Notes under the pieces: model-generated | What the model was told of the DNA's origin: nothing | The model's database searches: none | Seen by the model: only the letters and a program-made list of their open reading frames with translations | Shown here: positions 1-8,999 of the stretch, piece by piece | Layout of the letters: every line of letters starts with the position of its first letter | Numbering within the stretch: the stretch's first letter is position 1 | NCBI GenBank assembly: GCA_913051655.1 | Contig: CAJXHI010000022.1 | Location: forward strand, 1 to 50,182 | Direction: 5' to 3' | DNA length: 50,182 nucleotides | Source of the DNA: an uncultured Alphaproteobacteria bacterium | GTDB taxonomy: Bacteria > Pseudomonadota > Alphaproteobacteria > Rhodobacterales > Rhodobacteraceae | Position numbers and translations under genes: made by a program

Positions 1-340
1 CAACCACAAGAAGACTTGTCACCATAACGCGTAGAGCCGGACAAGGCGCGAATGACGTCACTGGCGCCGTTGTCAACATCACGCTTGCCAAGATGACAAG
101 CCCGCTAGCTAGTTAGATGCCATCAATGCCAAGACGACCGCTTTGGCAAATATCCAAATGCTTCATAGCAAGAGTGACCACTGGCTCAGAGGATATTTTA
201 TTCATCACTTAGGAACAAATCAAAAAGGCGCCAGCACTAAAAGTGGCCAAGAGGAAGACATTAACACGTATCCCATTCCTAAACCCATGTAAAAATATAA
301 GGTATTCTTTGCTCCGACCACGCAGATGCGGCCAATAGTA
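1..340. other. Unassigned stretch, possibly a decayed gene end
   Basis: No intact gene is supported here. On the + strand, one frame reads without a stop from base 3 and contains NDVTGAVVNITLAK. It ends in a stop near position 115. A neighbouring frame then continues with LDAINAKTTALANIQML. Together these could be the eroded C-terminal end of a protein that begins left of the window. I could not assign a family. The composition and the switch of frame resemble the clearer pseudogenes elsewhere in this window, but this is inference only. Confidence 0.25.
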
Positions 341-342
341 AA

Positions 343-363
343 AAAGCCGATATTTAGGGCTTT
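343..363 (-). terminator. Possible intrinsic terminator of trpS
   Basis: Read on the minus strand, AAAGCC, a 9-base loop and GGCTTT form a 6-bp hairpin followed by more T residues. It overlaps the last codons and stop of trpS. The stem is short, so this is a modest call. Confidence 0.4.
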
Positions 364-1394
364 AACAATCCGACTATGTCATAGGTTTTTTGAACGATGG
401 GTGCCGCAATCGCGCGCGCTTTATCAGCACCGCGTTTTAAAAGTCTGTCGATTTCAGAAACATCCAGCATCAAGCGGTTCATCTCGCCGGATATAGGTGA
501 CAGTGTTTCCACGGCGCGCTCGACAAGCATTGGCTTAAATGCTGAAAACTGCTTTCCTCCTACATCAGAGAGAACGTCTTCTAACGATTGATCACCAAGA
601 GCTGCATAAATGGAGATAAGATTCTTCGCCTCTGGGCGATTTTCTAGACCTGATTCTTCGCTAGGCAAAGCATCTTGATCAGTTTTAGCTTTACGGAATT
701 TTTGCGCGATTGTGTCCGCATCATCGTTCATATTAATGCGGCTTTGATCTGAGGGGTCAGATTTTGACATCTTTTTCGATCCATCCCTTAGGCTCATCAC
801 ACGGGCTGCAGGGCCGCCAATCACCGGATCAATCATCGGAAAAAAGTCCACGCCAAAATCATGGTTAAATTTTGCTGCGATATCGCGTGTCAGTTCGAGA
901 TGTTGTTTCTGATCATCCCCAACGGGCACATGTGTCGCGTGATAGGCAAGAATGTCTGCCGCCATCAAAGCAGGATATCCGAAAAGTCCGAGTGATGCAT
1001 TTTCTGCATTTTTTCCAGCCTTATCTTTGAACTGTGTCATCCGTTTCATCCACCCCATTCGCGCGACACAGTTGAACATCCAACCAAGCTCTGCGTGTTC
1101 GGACACTGCGGACTGATTAAAGAGAATGGATTTTTCAGGGTTTAAACCTGACGCAATATAAAAAGCGGCCAATTCCCGAGTATTATTTTTCAGTCTAGCA
1201 GGATCTTGCCAAACGGTGATGGCATGGAGGTCAACCATGCAGTAAATTGTTTCAAAATCCTCGTTTTGCATCTGCACAAATCGTTTCACTGCACCGAGGT
1301 AATTTCCAAGCGTCAGACCACCGGAGGGTTGGATCCCCGAAAATACCCGTTTGTTGAACTTGGAATTGGACTGCGTTTGTACCGCATCCGACAT
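354..1394 (-). CDS. trpS: Tryptophanyl-tRNA synthetase
   Basis: Class I aminoacyl-tRNA synthetase that charges tRNA-Trp with tryptophan in the cytoplasm. In numbering from an upstream ATG at 1409, the HIGH-equivalent region is [13 protein letters not shown] (residues 28-40), the class-typical [13 protein letters not shown] is at 164-176, and the KMSKS loop is at 213-217. Length (346-351 aa) fits bacterial TrpS. I prefer the ATG at 1394, giving MSDAVQ at the N-terminus, because GGAG lies about 9 bases upstream of it; the ATG at 1409 has no clear ribosome binding site. It is transcribed away from the rhomboid-like gene at 1475, so the roughly 80-bp gap should hold divergent promoters. A weak terminator hairpin overlaps its stop. 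Confidence 0.97.
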   Translation of the reverse strand: MSDAVQTQSNSKFNKRVFSGIQPSGGLTLGNYLGAVKRFVQMQNEDFETIYCMVDLHAITVWQDPARLKNNTRELAAFYIASGLNPEKSILFNQSAVSEHAELGWMFNCVARMGWMKRMTQFKDKAGKNAENASLGLFGYPALMAADILAYHATHVPVGDDQKQHLELTRDIAAKFNHDFGVDFFPMIDPVIGGPAARVMSLRDGSKKMSKSDPSDQSRINMNDDADTIAQKFRKAKTDQDALPSEESGLENRPEAKNLISIYAALGDQSLEDVLSDVGGKQFSAFKPMLVERAVETLSPISGEMNRLMLDVSEIDRLLKRGADKARAIAAPIVQKTYDIVGLLKP

Positions 1395-1474
1395 ATTCGT
1401 ACTCTCCATCTGGAAGTTTTAACAAAACCCGATTAACCATAGCGTTATTGAACGTCAAGCAAAGGCCAGTCAAT

Positions 1475-2158
1475 ATGTCAGATACCTCTCCTCCCCCTGT
1501 ATTTAACTCGATACCACCGGTTGTTGTTGCGCTTTTTGTAATCTTTGGGATGGTAGAACTTTGGTTTACTTTGGGTCCAAATTTTGTCGTTGGGGCAGAA
1601 ACCGTCGCTTGGCGCATGCAGGCGATAGAGCGCTTTGGCGTTAATCCGCAAATCGTCCAGTGGATGATTGAAAACAACGATTATCGATTGGATCATCTCG
1701 CACGATTTGTGAGCTTTTCTTTTATACACGGCAGTATGATCAACACTGCCGTATCGTGTGCTCTCTTCCTTGCCATGGGCAAAATGGTTGGCTCTGCATT
1801 TTCGTCTACTGCACTGCTTATTTTTTTCATCGGATCCGCTGTTGCTGGGGCTCTAGTGTTTTCATTTGCGGCCCGCGATGGTGGTTGGCTTTTTGGATCA
1901 TTTGCGGGAATTTATGGACTGATTGGAGCCTACACCTTTATGATATGGATCACGCTTCGGGTCCGCAAGGCACCACAAGGGCAGGCGTTTCATCTTATTG
2001 CATTTTTAATGGGTATTCAGTTGCTTTTTGGCATGTTCTTTGGCGGGAATAGCACTTGGATTGCGGACTTGATTGGTTTTGTGACTGGATTTTTTCTGTC
2101 CTTTTTCTTAATCCCAGGCGGGTTTTCTAGTGTTCTGGAAATGCTGCGGAAATCTTAA
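1475..2158 (+). CDS. Rhomboid-like membrane protein, catalytic residues missing
   Basis: Polytopic membrane protein of 227 aa with about six hydrophobic segments and the rhomboid layout: an HGS loop near residue 85, a glycine-rich segment GSFAGIYGLIGAYTF (141-155) and a last helix WIADLIGFVTGFF (195-207). In active rhomboids the glycine-rich segment is GxSG and the last helix carries an H-x-x-G-G-F histidine. Here the aligned serine position is Phe143 (a serine is one residue off, at 142), the histidine position is Asp198, and the oxyanion His/Asn positions are Asn90 and Ser94. It is therefore probably a pseudoprotease. The ATG at 1475 is preferred over an upstream TTG (1448) because CAAAGG lies 9 bases before it. 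Its stop overlaps the convergent murJ stop in TTAA (2155-2158). Confidence 0.8.
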   Translation: MSDTSPPPVFNSIPPVVVALFVIFGMVELWFTLGPNFVVGAETVAWRMQAIERFGVNPQIVQWMIENNDYRLDHLARFVSFSFIHGSMINTAVSCALFLAMGKMVGSAFSSTALLIFFIGSAVAGALVFSFAARDGGWLFGSFAGIYGLIGAYTFMIWITLRVRKAPQGQAFHLIAFLMGIQLLFGMFFGGNSTWIADLIGFVTGFFLSFFLIPGGFSSVLEMLRKS

Positions 2159-3687
2159 TTGTTTTTGAGTGCGCGTTTTAGATCTGAGAGGCTTATGGCC
2201 CCGCTGAGGCGGGCGAAAAGAGCATAAAGAAGAATACCTGCTATGGCGAGTGCTGGGGCATAAAGAATTCGCAGCAGAGTTGAATCGATGAAATTTTCGC
2301 ATAAGGCATCTAACACCCAAAGGCCAGCTCCCATGCCCAAAGCTGCGAGAGCAATACGTATAAGCCGATGTCGACCTTCGGCACTTACCTCCCCCATATT
2401 CCCAAACGGGCGGATTCCATTTGCCAATAAGCCAACCATAACCCAAGAGGATACCGTTGTGGCAATTGCAGGAGCAACCCATCCTAGCAAATTCATCAGC
2501 CCAATCGCTAGTGCCGCATTCACTACCATAGAATATAAGGCAAAGCGGAAAGGTGTTTTTGTATCTTCTCGCGCAAAATAAAGCGGCTGAAGGACTTTTT
2601 GCAGAATAAAGGCTGGCAAACCCAACGCATAAATTGCGCAAGCCTGTGCCATCGCCACAGCATCGCTACGTGCTGTGGCGCCATGTTCAAAAAGCGCTGA
2701 AATGATTGGTAGAGGAATAACAAATAATGCCACAGCCGCAGGAAAGCTGAGCGCAAAACTGATCTCATTAGCCTGCGCGAAGGCAAGGCATGCCCCCTCT
2801 GTGTCACCGCTTTGGATACGTTTAGAAAGTTCCGGCAAAAGAACGATTCCTATGGCGATACCGACGACGCCCAGAGGCAATTGATAAAGCCTGTCTGCGC
2901 CATAAAGCCAGCTGACAGCGCCTGGAAAAAAGCTCGCCACGATGGTACCGACTAACAGATTTATCTGGACCACCCCATTGGCTAGGGCCGCGGGCATTGC
3001 CACTTTAAGAAGATGGCGCATGTTAGGGGTGAAACTTGGCCGGCGGAGGGAAATGCGTAGCCCTGATGTCGAGGCACCCCACCACAAGAGGGATAATTGC
3101 ACACACCCAGCTAATGGAATGCTCCAAACCAAAAAGACTGTGCTGTCTTTATCGAACACCCAAGCTGCGAAAAGCGCGATTATGACCAGAACATTTAAAA
3201 AAACCGGCGCTGCTGCAGCGATCCCAAAACGACCCCTCGCGTTTAGGGCGCCGGATAAAAGTGCTCCGAGTGAGATCAGGAAAATGTACGGGAACATAAC
3301 GCGCCCATATCCCACGGCAAGGTCAAAGCGAGCGTCACCAGCGAATCCTCCGGCAATTGCCCAGACCAGCGCTGGCATGAAAATCATCGCTAATGCGGTC
3401 AATATAAGCAGGACAAAGGCAAGTCCGCTGAACGCATCGCTTGCAAATCGGTCTGCCTCTGCTTGGCTTTCAAGGCGCTTCGCATACATTGGTACAAAGG
3501 CCGTGTTAAAGGCCCCTTCAGCAAAAAATCGGCGAAACATATTGGGCAAACGAAACGCGACTAGAAAGGCGTCAAGCACAGGGCCAACCCCGATGAGCGT
3601 ATAAAGCAAGACTTCGCGCGCCATTCCCAAAATACGACTCATTAAGGTCCAAAAGCCGACCGTCAGCATATTTCGAAAAAACTTCAA
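2155..3687 (-). CDS. murJ: Lipid II flippase MurJ
   Basis: Inner-membrane MOP-superfamily flippase that moves undecaprenyl-linked lipid II to the periplasmic face for peptidoglycan assembly. The 510-aa protein is hydrophobic throughout, consistent with about 14 membrane segments. The N-terminus has the family pattern: SRILGMARE (17-25), DAFLVAFRLPN (39-49) and FRRFFAEGAFN (51-61), with charged residues that line the cavity in known MurJ structures. The start codon overlaps the glnD stop by 4 bases (3684-3687), indicating translational coupling. The stop codon overlaps the convergent rhomboid-like gene. A glnD-murJ order is familiar in alphaproteobacteria. Confidence 0.96.
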   Translation of the reverse strand: MKFFRNMLTVGFWTLMSRILGMAREVLLYTLIGVGPVLDAFLVAFRLPNMFRRFFAEGAFNTAFVPMYAKRLESQAEADRFASDAFSGLAFVLLILTALAMIFMPALVWAIAGGFAGDARFDLAVGYGRVMFPYIFLISLGALLSGALNARGRFGIAAAAPVFLNVLVIIALFAAWVFDKDSTVFLVWSIPLAGCVQLSLLWWGASTSGLRISLRRPSFTPNMRHLLKVAMPAALANGVVQINLLVGTIVASFFPGAVSWLYGADRLYQLPLGVVGIAIGIVLLPELSKRIQSGDTEGACLAFAQANEISFALSFPAAVALFVIPLPIISALFEHGATARSDAVAMAQACAIYALGLPAFILQKVLQPLYFAREDTKTPFRFALYSMVVNAALAIGLMNLLGWVAPAIATTVSSWVMVGLLANGIRPFGNMGEVSAEGRHRLIRIALAALGMGAGLWVLDALCENFIDSTLLRILYAPALAIAGILLYALFARLSGAISLSDLKRALKNN

Positions 3688-6491
3688 AATGTGCCTCCTC
3701 TAGCCCGCTCGGCACCCATCTCAATCGCCTCGCGCAGTTTTCGTTCAAGACTTAGTTGTTTGCTTTGGTTGTAGAATTTAAGTCCAAACATGTCTTTAAC
3801 GTAAAAACTATCTACGACCTGTTCGCCGTAGGTCGCTATCACAGCAGAGCTTATATATACGTTCGCGTCAGCTAAAGTGCGTGCCAAGTCGTAGAGAAGC
3901 CCAGGGCGGTCGCGTGTATCTACTTCGATAATGGTAAAAATCTCGGAACCGTCATTGTTAAAAGAAATAGAGGTGCTAACAGTGAAAGCGCTTTCACGTT
4001 TTTTCAATTTATCTTTCGCTTTTATAGCGTCTCGCGCAACTACCTTACCGCGTAAGGTTTTATCGATCATATCGCGCAGACGCGGAAAACGGCTGGCGTC
4101 ATAGGGGTGACCAATAATGTCTTGTACCCAAAAGGCGGCAGTTGCGTAGCCATCTTTGCTTGTATACGTGCGTGCATCCACCACATTTGCGCCCACAAGC
4201 GCAAGGGCACCGGCAAGCCTTGAAAAGAGGCCCGGATGATCGGAAAGTGCAAAGCACACGCGCGTAGCGTCCCGATCTGTATCCGGGTGGAGGTCAATAC
4301 GTATCTCATTTTCAGTCAGGTCAATGAGCAGCCGTGCAAAGACGATATGCGCCGTCACATGCAACCCCTGCCAGTAGGGTGGGTAATGGCGCGATGTTTC
4401 GGCCTCAAGGTCAGTTTCCGCCCAATCCGAAAGAGCCTCTCTGAGGTTATTTTTGGCCTCTGTTCCACGTGTTTCTCTGTTTAGATCTTCCAGCCCTGTT
4501 TCTAGCGCGCGCGCTGTTTGACGGTATAGCGCGCGGATCAGCACAGCTTTCCAATTATTCCAAGTATTTGGCCCAACACCTCGGATGTCACATACAGTCA
4601 GAACCGTCAATAAATCCAAACGTCTAATGTTTTGCACGGCTTTTGCGAACTCTCTGACCGTGCGCGGGTCTGCGATATCCCGTTTTTGCGCCATATCAGA
4701 CATCAGCAGATGATAGCGCACCAGCCATTCAACTGTATCGACCTCTTCATGATCAAGGCCAAGGCGGGCTGCAACAGTACGGCCAATCTTTGCTCCCAAC
4801 ACGGAATGGTCTTCTTTCCGTCCTTTGCCGATATCATGCACCAGTAAGGCCACATACAGTACCCGCCGGTTCAAACCCTTTTCAAGGATAGAGCTTGCCA
4901 CTGGCAATTCTTCTATCAATTCACCTCGTTCGATTTGCGCCAAGTTTTTTATACATTGGATAGTATGTTCGTCCACTGTATAGCTATGATACATGTTGAA
5001 CTGCATCATAGCGACAATTGGTTCAAATTCTGGAATAAAGGCTGCAAGCGCACCCAATTCGTTCATTCGGCGCAATCCGCGTTCCGGATTGCCGTGCTTT
5101 AACATGAGATCAATGAAGATGCGCTGGGCCTCTGGTTCACGCCGCAGTTGGTCATCTATCAGACGTAAATTTGCGGAGATTAAACGCATCGCATCGGGGT
5201 GGATCAAAAGGCCGGTTCTTAGCGCTTCTTCGAATAGGCGCAAAAGATTGAGTGGATCCTTTAGAAAGTCTTGGGTGGACTTGATCGAAATACGATTATG
5301 CACAACTGCATAATCGGGTTTTATCGCTGGTTTTTTGCTGAATATTCTCTGCAAAAGTGGTTCAGGCTTTGCATGGTTGGCTTCAAGAAATGTCAAAAAA
5401 ATTCGCGTAAGATCGCCCACACTCGTGGCATGGCGGAAATAATCTTGCATGAAATACTCGACTGCGCGTCGCCCCCCTTTGTCCTTGTAGCCCATGGCGG
5501 TGGCAACTTCGACTTGCAAATCAAAGCTTAAATGATCGCTTGCGCGGTTTGCAATGAGGTGAAGATGACTGCGTACGGCCCATAAAAACGTCTCAGCACT
5601 TTGAAAAATCTTATACTCCTCTTTTGTAAACAAGCCCAAATTTACAAGTTCAGCAATTGTCTTTACACGGTGGACGTATTTTGCAATCCAGAATAGAGAA
5701 TGAAGATCACGTAAACCGCCTTTCCCTTCCTTGACGTTGGGTTCAACCATATACCGCTGACCGCCCTGCTTTTCGTGGCGTGCCTCTCTTTCGTTCAATT
5801 TGGCTTGGATGAATTCCTGTTCGCTTCCCCAAAACAAGTCCTCGAAAAGCGTTTTTTCAAGTTTCTTTGAAAGATCTTTATCTCCAACAACATGGCGGTG
5901 TTCCAGCATAGCTGTGCGAATAGTGAAGTCTTCTTTGCCAAGGCGCAGGCAATCTTTGATCGTGCGTGAGGAATGCCCTACCTTTAATTTAAGATCCCAA
6001 AGCATATAAAGCATGCTCTCTATCACGCTTTCGCTCCAAAGAGTTAATTTATAAGGGGTTAAAAAAAGAAGATCGACGTCAGAAAAAGGGGCCATTTCGC
6101 CCCGACCATATCCACCCACCGCCAAAACGGACAATTGTTCTGCCTTTGTTTTTGAGGCAGTTTTATGAAGCACCTCCACCGCAATTTTCCAGATTGAGCG
6201 AATGAGGCAGTCGGTGAGATATGTGTAGCTTTTGTTTAACTTATGCGCGAAATGAGGGTTTTCGCTAAACGCCTGTTTCAGCGTATTGCGCCCAAGCTTG
6301 TTTAGACGACGCAGTTCTGCAACGAGCGCCGCCTTTTGCTCCTTTACATCTTCCAGTTGGTGAGTGGTCTTGCGTAAAGTATCCTCAAAGTTCGCCAGAT
6401 CGAAAATTGTCACAGAGGGGCAGATGACCAAATCTGCATCTACACTTTGCTTAGAATCCTGAGAACCCGAAGGTTTTGGGAGCCGGGTCAA
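3684..6491 (-). CDS. glnD: PII uridylyltransferase/uridylyl-removing enzyme
   Basis: Bifunctional nitrogen sensor that uridylylates PII proteins (GlnB/GlnK) when glutamine is low and deuridylylates them when it is high. The 935-aa protein has the nucleotidyltransferase motif GGYGRGEMAPFSDVD at residues 126-140, an HD phosphohydrolase motif (LLVHDIGKGRKEDHS) near residue 555, and two C-terminal ACT domains, the second containing EVDTRDRPGLLYDLA. All expected domains are present. Translation appears to begin at a TTG (6491), supported by GAGGTG about 8 bases upstream; no ATG occurs until well inside the catalytic domain. This places its first 41 bases inside the 3' end of the upstream lipoprotein gene, an unusually long same-strand overlap. 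murJ follows with a 4-base overlap. Confidence 0.96.
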   Translation of the reverse strand: MTRLPKPSGSQDSKQSVDADLVICPSVTIFDLANFEDTLRKTTHQLEDVKEQKAALVAELRRLNKLGRNTLKQAFSENPHFAHKLNKSYTYLTDCLIRSIWKIAVEVLHKTASKTKAEQLSVLAVGGYGRGEMAPFSDVDLLFLTPYKLTLWSESVIESMLYMLWDLKLKVGHSSRTIKDCLRLGKEDFTIRTAMLEHRHVVGDKDLSKKLEKTLFEDLFWGSEQEFIQAKLNEREARHEKQGGQRYMVEPNVKEGKGGLRDLHSLFWIAKYVHRVKTIAELVNLGLFTKEEYKIFQSAETFLWAVRSHLHLIANRASDHLSFDLQVEVATAMGYKDKGGRRAVEYFMQDYFRHATSVGDLTRIFLTFLEANHAKPEPLLQRIFSKKPAIKPDYAVVHNRISIKSTQDFLKDPLNLLRLFEEALRTGLLIHPDAMRLISANLRLIDDQLRREPEAQRIFIDLMLKHGNPERGLRRMNELGALAAFIPEFEPIVAMMQFNMYHSYTVDEHTIQCIKNLAQIERGELIEELPVASSILEKGLNRRVLYVALLVHDIGKGRKEDHSVLGAKIGRTVAARLGLDHEEVDTVEWLVRYHLLMSDMAQKRDIADPRTVREFAKAVQNIRRLDLLTVLTVCDIRGVGPNTWNNWKAVLIRALYRQTARALETGLEDLNRETRGTEAKNNLREALSDWAETDLEAETSRHYPPYWQGLHVTAHIVFARLLIDLTENEIRIDLHPDTDRDATRVCFALSDHPGLFSRLAGALALVGANVVDARTYTSKDGYATAAFWVQDIIGHPYDASRFPRLRDMIDKTLRGKVVARDAIKAKDKLKKRESAFTVSTSISFNNDGSEIFTIIEVDTRDRPGLLYDLARTLADANVYISSAVIATYGEQVVDSFYVKDMFGLKFYNQSKQLSLERKLREAIEMGAERARGGTF

Positions 6492-7623
6492 TAATCACCA
6501 CCTCTTTGTTTACAACTTGGGCTATAGCAAGCCCCCGTTGATTTGTCCCGTTTTGTTGAAAGCGAAATATGCCATTTACACCTTCAAAGCCAGCACTTTG
6601 CGTTAAAGCTTCACGGGTCAGGGCCGTATTTTTACCTGAGGCAACCAAAGCGCCTACAGCTGCAATTCCATCATAGGCAAGGCTAGCGAGCTGATGGGGC
6701 TTGGTTCCATAAAACTCTTCGTATCTTTCTGAGAAATTTGCAAAAAGATCCCGATCTGGGACTGGAAACCAAGCTTCTTGCACGCCAGGCAGTTGAAGCG
6801 TTTGTGCTGGCACATCCCAACGTGCCAGTCCGGCATATTGCACCGTATCTGTTTTTACACCGGCTTCAGGAAGCATTTGAACCAGTAGTCCCAGTGCGCC
6901 TGCGGTGGTTGATGTGAGGATGACCAGATCCGCTTCTTCTATTTCCACAGCCGCGCGTATCAGTGGAACGGTGTTAGCGACCGCTTCTCTTGAGAACTCA
7001 AAACTCTGAGTGTGTACTATATTAAGTTCTGTTTGATTCGCGGCTTTTTCCAGAGCTAGTTTTGCTACTTCGCCTTCAGTTGTTGACGGATTCACAATAA
7101 CGGCTCTTCTTTTGCCCTGGCTCTGTGCAAAATCAACTAAACGTTTGGCACTGTCATAAAAAGATTGACCTAAAACGAAAAGATTTCCACCTGCGATGGA
7201 TGTGTTGTTTGAAAAGCTCAGAACATTCACGCCCTCATCTGCTACGGCTAGACCAACCGAATTTGCGGAGCCTTGATAAAGCGGGCCCAAGATGATCTGC
7301 GCGCCTTCATCTACCGCGATCTGGGCAACTTGAGCGGCGACAGCCGATGATCCCGCGGTGTCATAGACGCGTAAGTCAATAGCTACATTTTGAAGATCGC
7401 CCACAGCCATCTGGGCAGCTTTTTCAAGACTATCGGCCAAACTTAAAGTTTTTTGGTAGCTTTTGGGAATGAGCAGTGCGACAGGTACTGGTTCTCCGAG
7501 ATTGATTTTAGGGCCGGTGACCGAAGATGAGGGATCAACATTGCAAGCCCCTAATAGAAACAAAGAGACTGCTATAAATAAAGCTTGCGCTCTATTGCAC
7601 AAATGAACAAATCCATCAATCAT
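6451..7623 (-). CDS. LppC-family lipoprotein (penicillin-binding protein activator)
   Basis: Probable outer-membrane lipoprotein of the LppC/LpoA family, whose E. coli member activates PBP1A. In alphaproteobacteria the activation role is only assumed. With the ATG at 7623 (GGGGAG 9 bases upstream) the protein is 390 aa and starts with a signal sequence ending in the lipobox LGAC, predicted to be lipidated at Cys27. The rest is a periplasmic-binding-protein-like fold with alternating strands and helices, e.g. IILGPLYQGSANSVG and VIVNPSTTEGEVAKLAL. It is divergent from rsmI across a roughly 70-bp gap, as in many proteobacteria. Its 3' end overlaps the glnD start. Confidence 0.88.
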   Translation of the reverse strand: MIDGFVHLCNRAQALFIAVSLFLLGACNVDPSSSVTGPKINLGEPVPVALLIPKSYQKTLSLADSLEKAAQMAVGDLQNVAIDLRVYDTAGSSAVAAQVAQIAVDEGAQIILGPLYQGSANSVGLAVADEGVNVLSFSNNTSIAGGNLFVLGQSFYDSAKRLVDFAQSQGKRRAVIVNPSTTEGEVAKLALEKAANQTELNIVHTQSFEFSREAVANTVPLIRAAVEIEEADLVILTSTTAGALGLLVQMLPEAGVKTDTVQYAGLARWDVPAQTLQLPGVQEAWFPVPDRDLFANFSERYEEFYGTKPHQLASLAYDGIAAVGALVASGKNTALTREALTQSAGFEGVNGIFRFQQNGTNQRGLAIAQVVNKEVVIIDPAPKTFGFSGF

Positions 7624-7692
7624 ATCACGCAACTCCCCTAAGGCACTGCCTATTTAAAATCGGGATCATAATGCGCAATTAAGGAGGGTCTA

Positions 7693-8556
7693 GTGGTTAA
7701 TCGCAAAAAGGTTGATTTAGAGCCAGGATTATATCTTGTTGCAACACCTATCGGTAATGCGCGCGATATTACATTGCGGGCCATCGATATTCTAGAAAGC
7801 GCGAATGTTTTGGTGTCAGAAGATACACGTAGTTTGCGGCGTTTGATGGATATACATGCTGTCGCGCTCAGGAAAAGACCTCTTATAACTTACCATGATC
7901 ACAGCAAAGAAACTACGCGCTATCGAATTATGACGCTTTTGCGCGAAGGTAATTCGATCGCCTATATGTCAGAGGCAGGTACCCCATTGATTGCCGATCC
8001 CGGTTATCAGTTAATGCAAAGCGCCATCAGAGAGGGGCTCCCCCTGACCACTGCCCCTGGATGTTCGGCGATATTGCCAGCGCTGATGTTATCTGGCCTG
8101 CCAACAGATCGTTTTCTTTTTGAAGGCTTTCTCCCTAAAACTAAATCAGCCAGATGTAATCGGTTGGAAGAGCTTCGTGATGTGGTAGCCACTTTGGTTA
8201 TTTACGAATCGCCGAAACGTCTTGCTGCGATGTTGCGGGACGCTTGCACCACATTGGGTGAGAATCGTCCAGCAGCGTTTTGTCGAGAGCTGACAAAAAA
8301 ATTTGAAGAAGTTCAGCGCGGTACGCTTAAATATCTTTGTGCGCTAACACAAGGTGCAACCCACAAGGGAGAGTGCGTTGTTCTGATAGGTAAGGCGATT
8401 GAAGAAAAAATTAACGAAACAGACTTGGGGGGTGAAATTGAAAAGGCGCTTGTGACAATGAGCTTGCGGGATGCATCCGAAATGATTGCAAAGGCTTATG
8501 GGCTTCCTAAGCGAGAAGTTTATAAAAAGGCATTGAGGCTTGCAAAAAAAGAGTAA
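7693..8556 (+). CDS. rsmI: 16S rRNA (cytidine-1402-2'-O)-methyltransferase
   Basis: SAM-dependent enzyme that adds the 2'-O-methyl group to C1402 in the decoding centre of 16S rRNA. The 287-aa protein has the SAM-binding opening LYLVATPIGNARDITLRA (13-30), SEDTR (42-46) and YMSEAGTPLIADPG (91-104), all typical of RsmI within the tetrapyrrole-methylase fold. The start is a GTG at 7693, supported by a perfect AAGGAGG (7681-7687) five bases upstream. In related genomes yraN commonly follows and overlaps its stop; here that partner is a pseudogene. Confidence 0.96.
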   Translation: MVNRKKVDLEPGLYLVATPIGNARDITLRAIDILESANVLVSEDTRSLRRLMDIHAVALRKRPLITYHDHSKETTRYRIMTLLREGNSIAYMSEAGTPLIADPGYQLMQSAIREGLPLTTAPGCSAILPALMLSGLPTDRFLFEGFLPKTKSARCNRLEELRDVVATLVIYESPKRLAAMLRDACTTLGENRPAAFCRELTKKFEEVQRGTLKYLCALTQGATHKGECVVLIGKAIEEKINETDLGGEIEKALVTMSLRDASEMIAKAYGLPKREVYKKALRLAKKE

Positions 8557-8908
8557 AGGCTCAGCTGCATGTTATTGGGGACACGCTGCGGTATGCCGGT
8601 TGTAGATGATCATTGGATTTTTTGGTAATGATGTTGACGCGGAACGCTGGCGGTGTCCAAGCTCGGAAGGTGATCCTGTTTTGGTCATGATAACTTTTGG
8701 GTATTTGTTGAGATTAAAAAATCAAAATCTCACGCTTAGCTTTGGTTACACAACTCATTGGTGTGCGGCAGATTGGACGGCGTCACAAAGCGGCAATAGC
8801 TTATCTGGCAACGCAAAAATTGCTAATGAGCTAGGATATTCGTTCTGACGTTGTAACCTTGAGTTTCCTTTGACGCTACCAAATCCTAGAAAAGCATTTG
8901 TTTAATTG
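8545..8908 (+). pseudogene. yraN: Decayed yraN (UPF0102 endonuclease-like)
   Basis: A frameshifted and stop-interrupted relic of a YraN/UPF0102 protein, a small endonuclease-fold family. Fragments lie in family order across three frames: GSAACYWGHAAVCRL overlapping the rsmI end, then AERWRCPSSEGDP, then DNFWVFVEIKKSKSHA (8689-8736, matching the VFVEVK core), then RQIGRRHKAAIAYLATQ (from 8766), then DIRSDVVTLSFL, and finally PRKAFV with a stop near 8908. Stops fall at 8737-8739 and just before DIRSD. The family's GEIDL catalytic strand is eroded to SSEGDPVLV. An open frame at 8606-8848 covers part of this, but it switches out of the family frame and is not a credible gene. The order rsmI-yraN-gshB fits this group. 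Confidence 0.82.
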
Positions 8909-8999
8909 CCCTAAACCATGTTCGCTTTCACCGGTTCACTTCGCCATTGCCATTGTGTCCGGTGTTCTCCATGTTACGCAAAAGAATTTGGAGTATTTA

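Noticed and set aside
2942-3604. A 220-codon open frame opposite murJ
   Set aside because: Shadow of murJ; rich in Arg, Ser, Ala and Pro with no domain and no ribosome binding site.
8606-8848. An 80-codon open frame between rsmI and gshB
   Set aside because: Only its start (AERWRC) matches the yraN relic; the rest is out of the family frame. It is explained by the pseudogene.
8898-8999. N-terminal extension of gshB
   Set aside because: No family similarity; the ATG at 9000 has a ribosome binding site and the correct GshB N-terminus.
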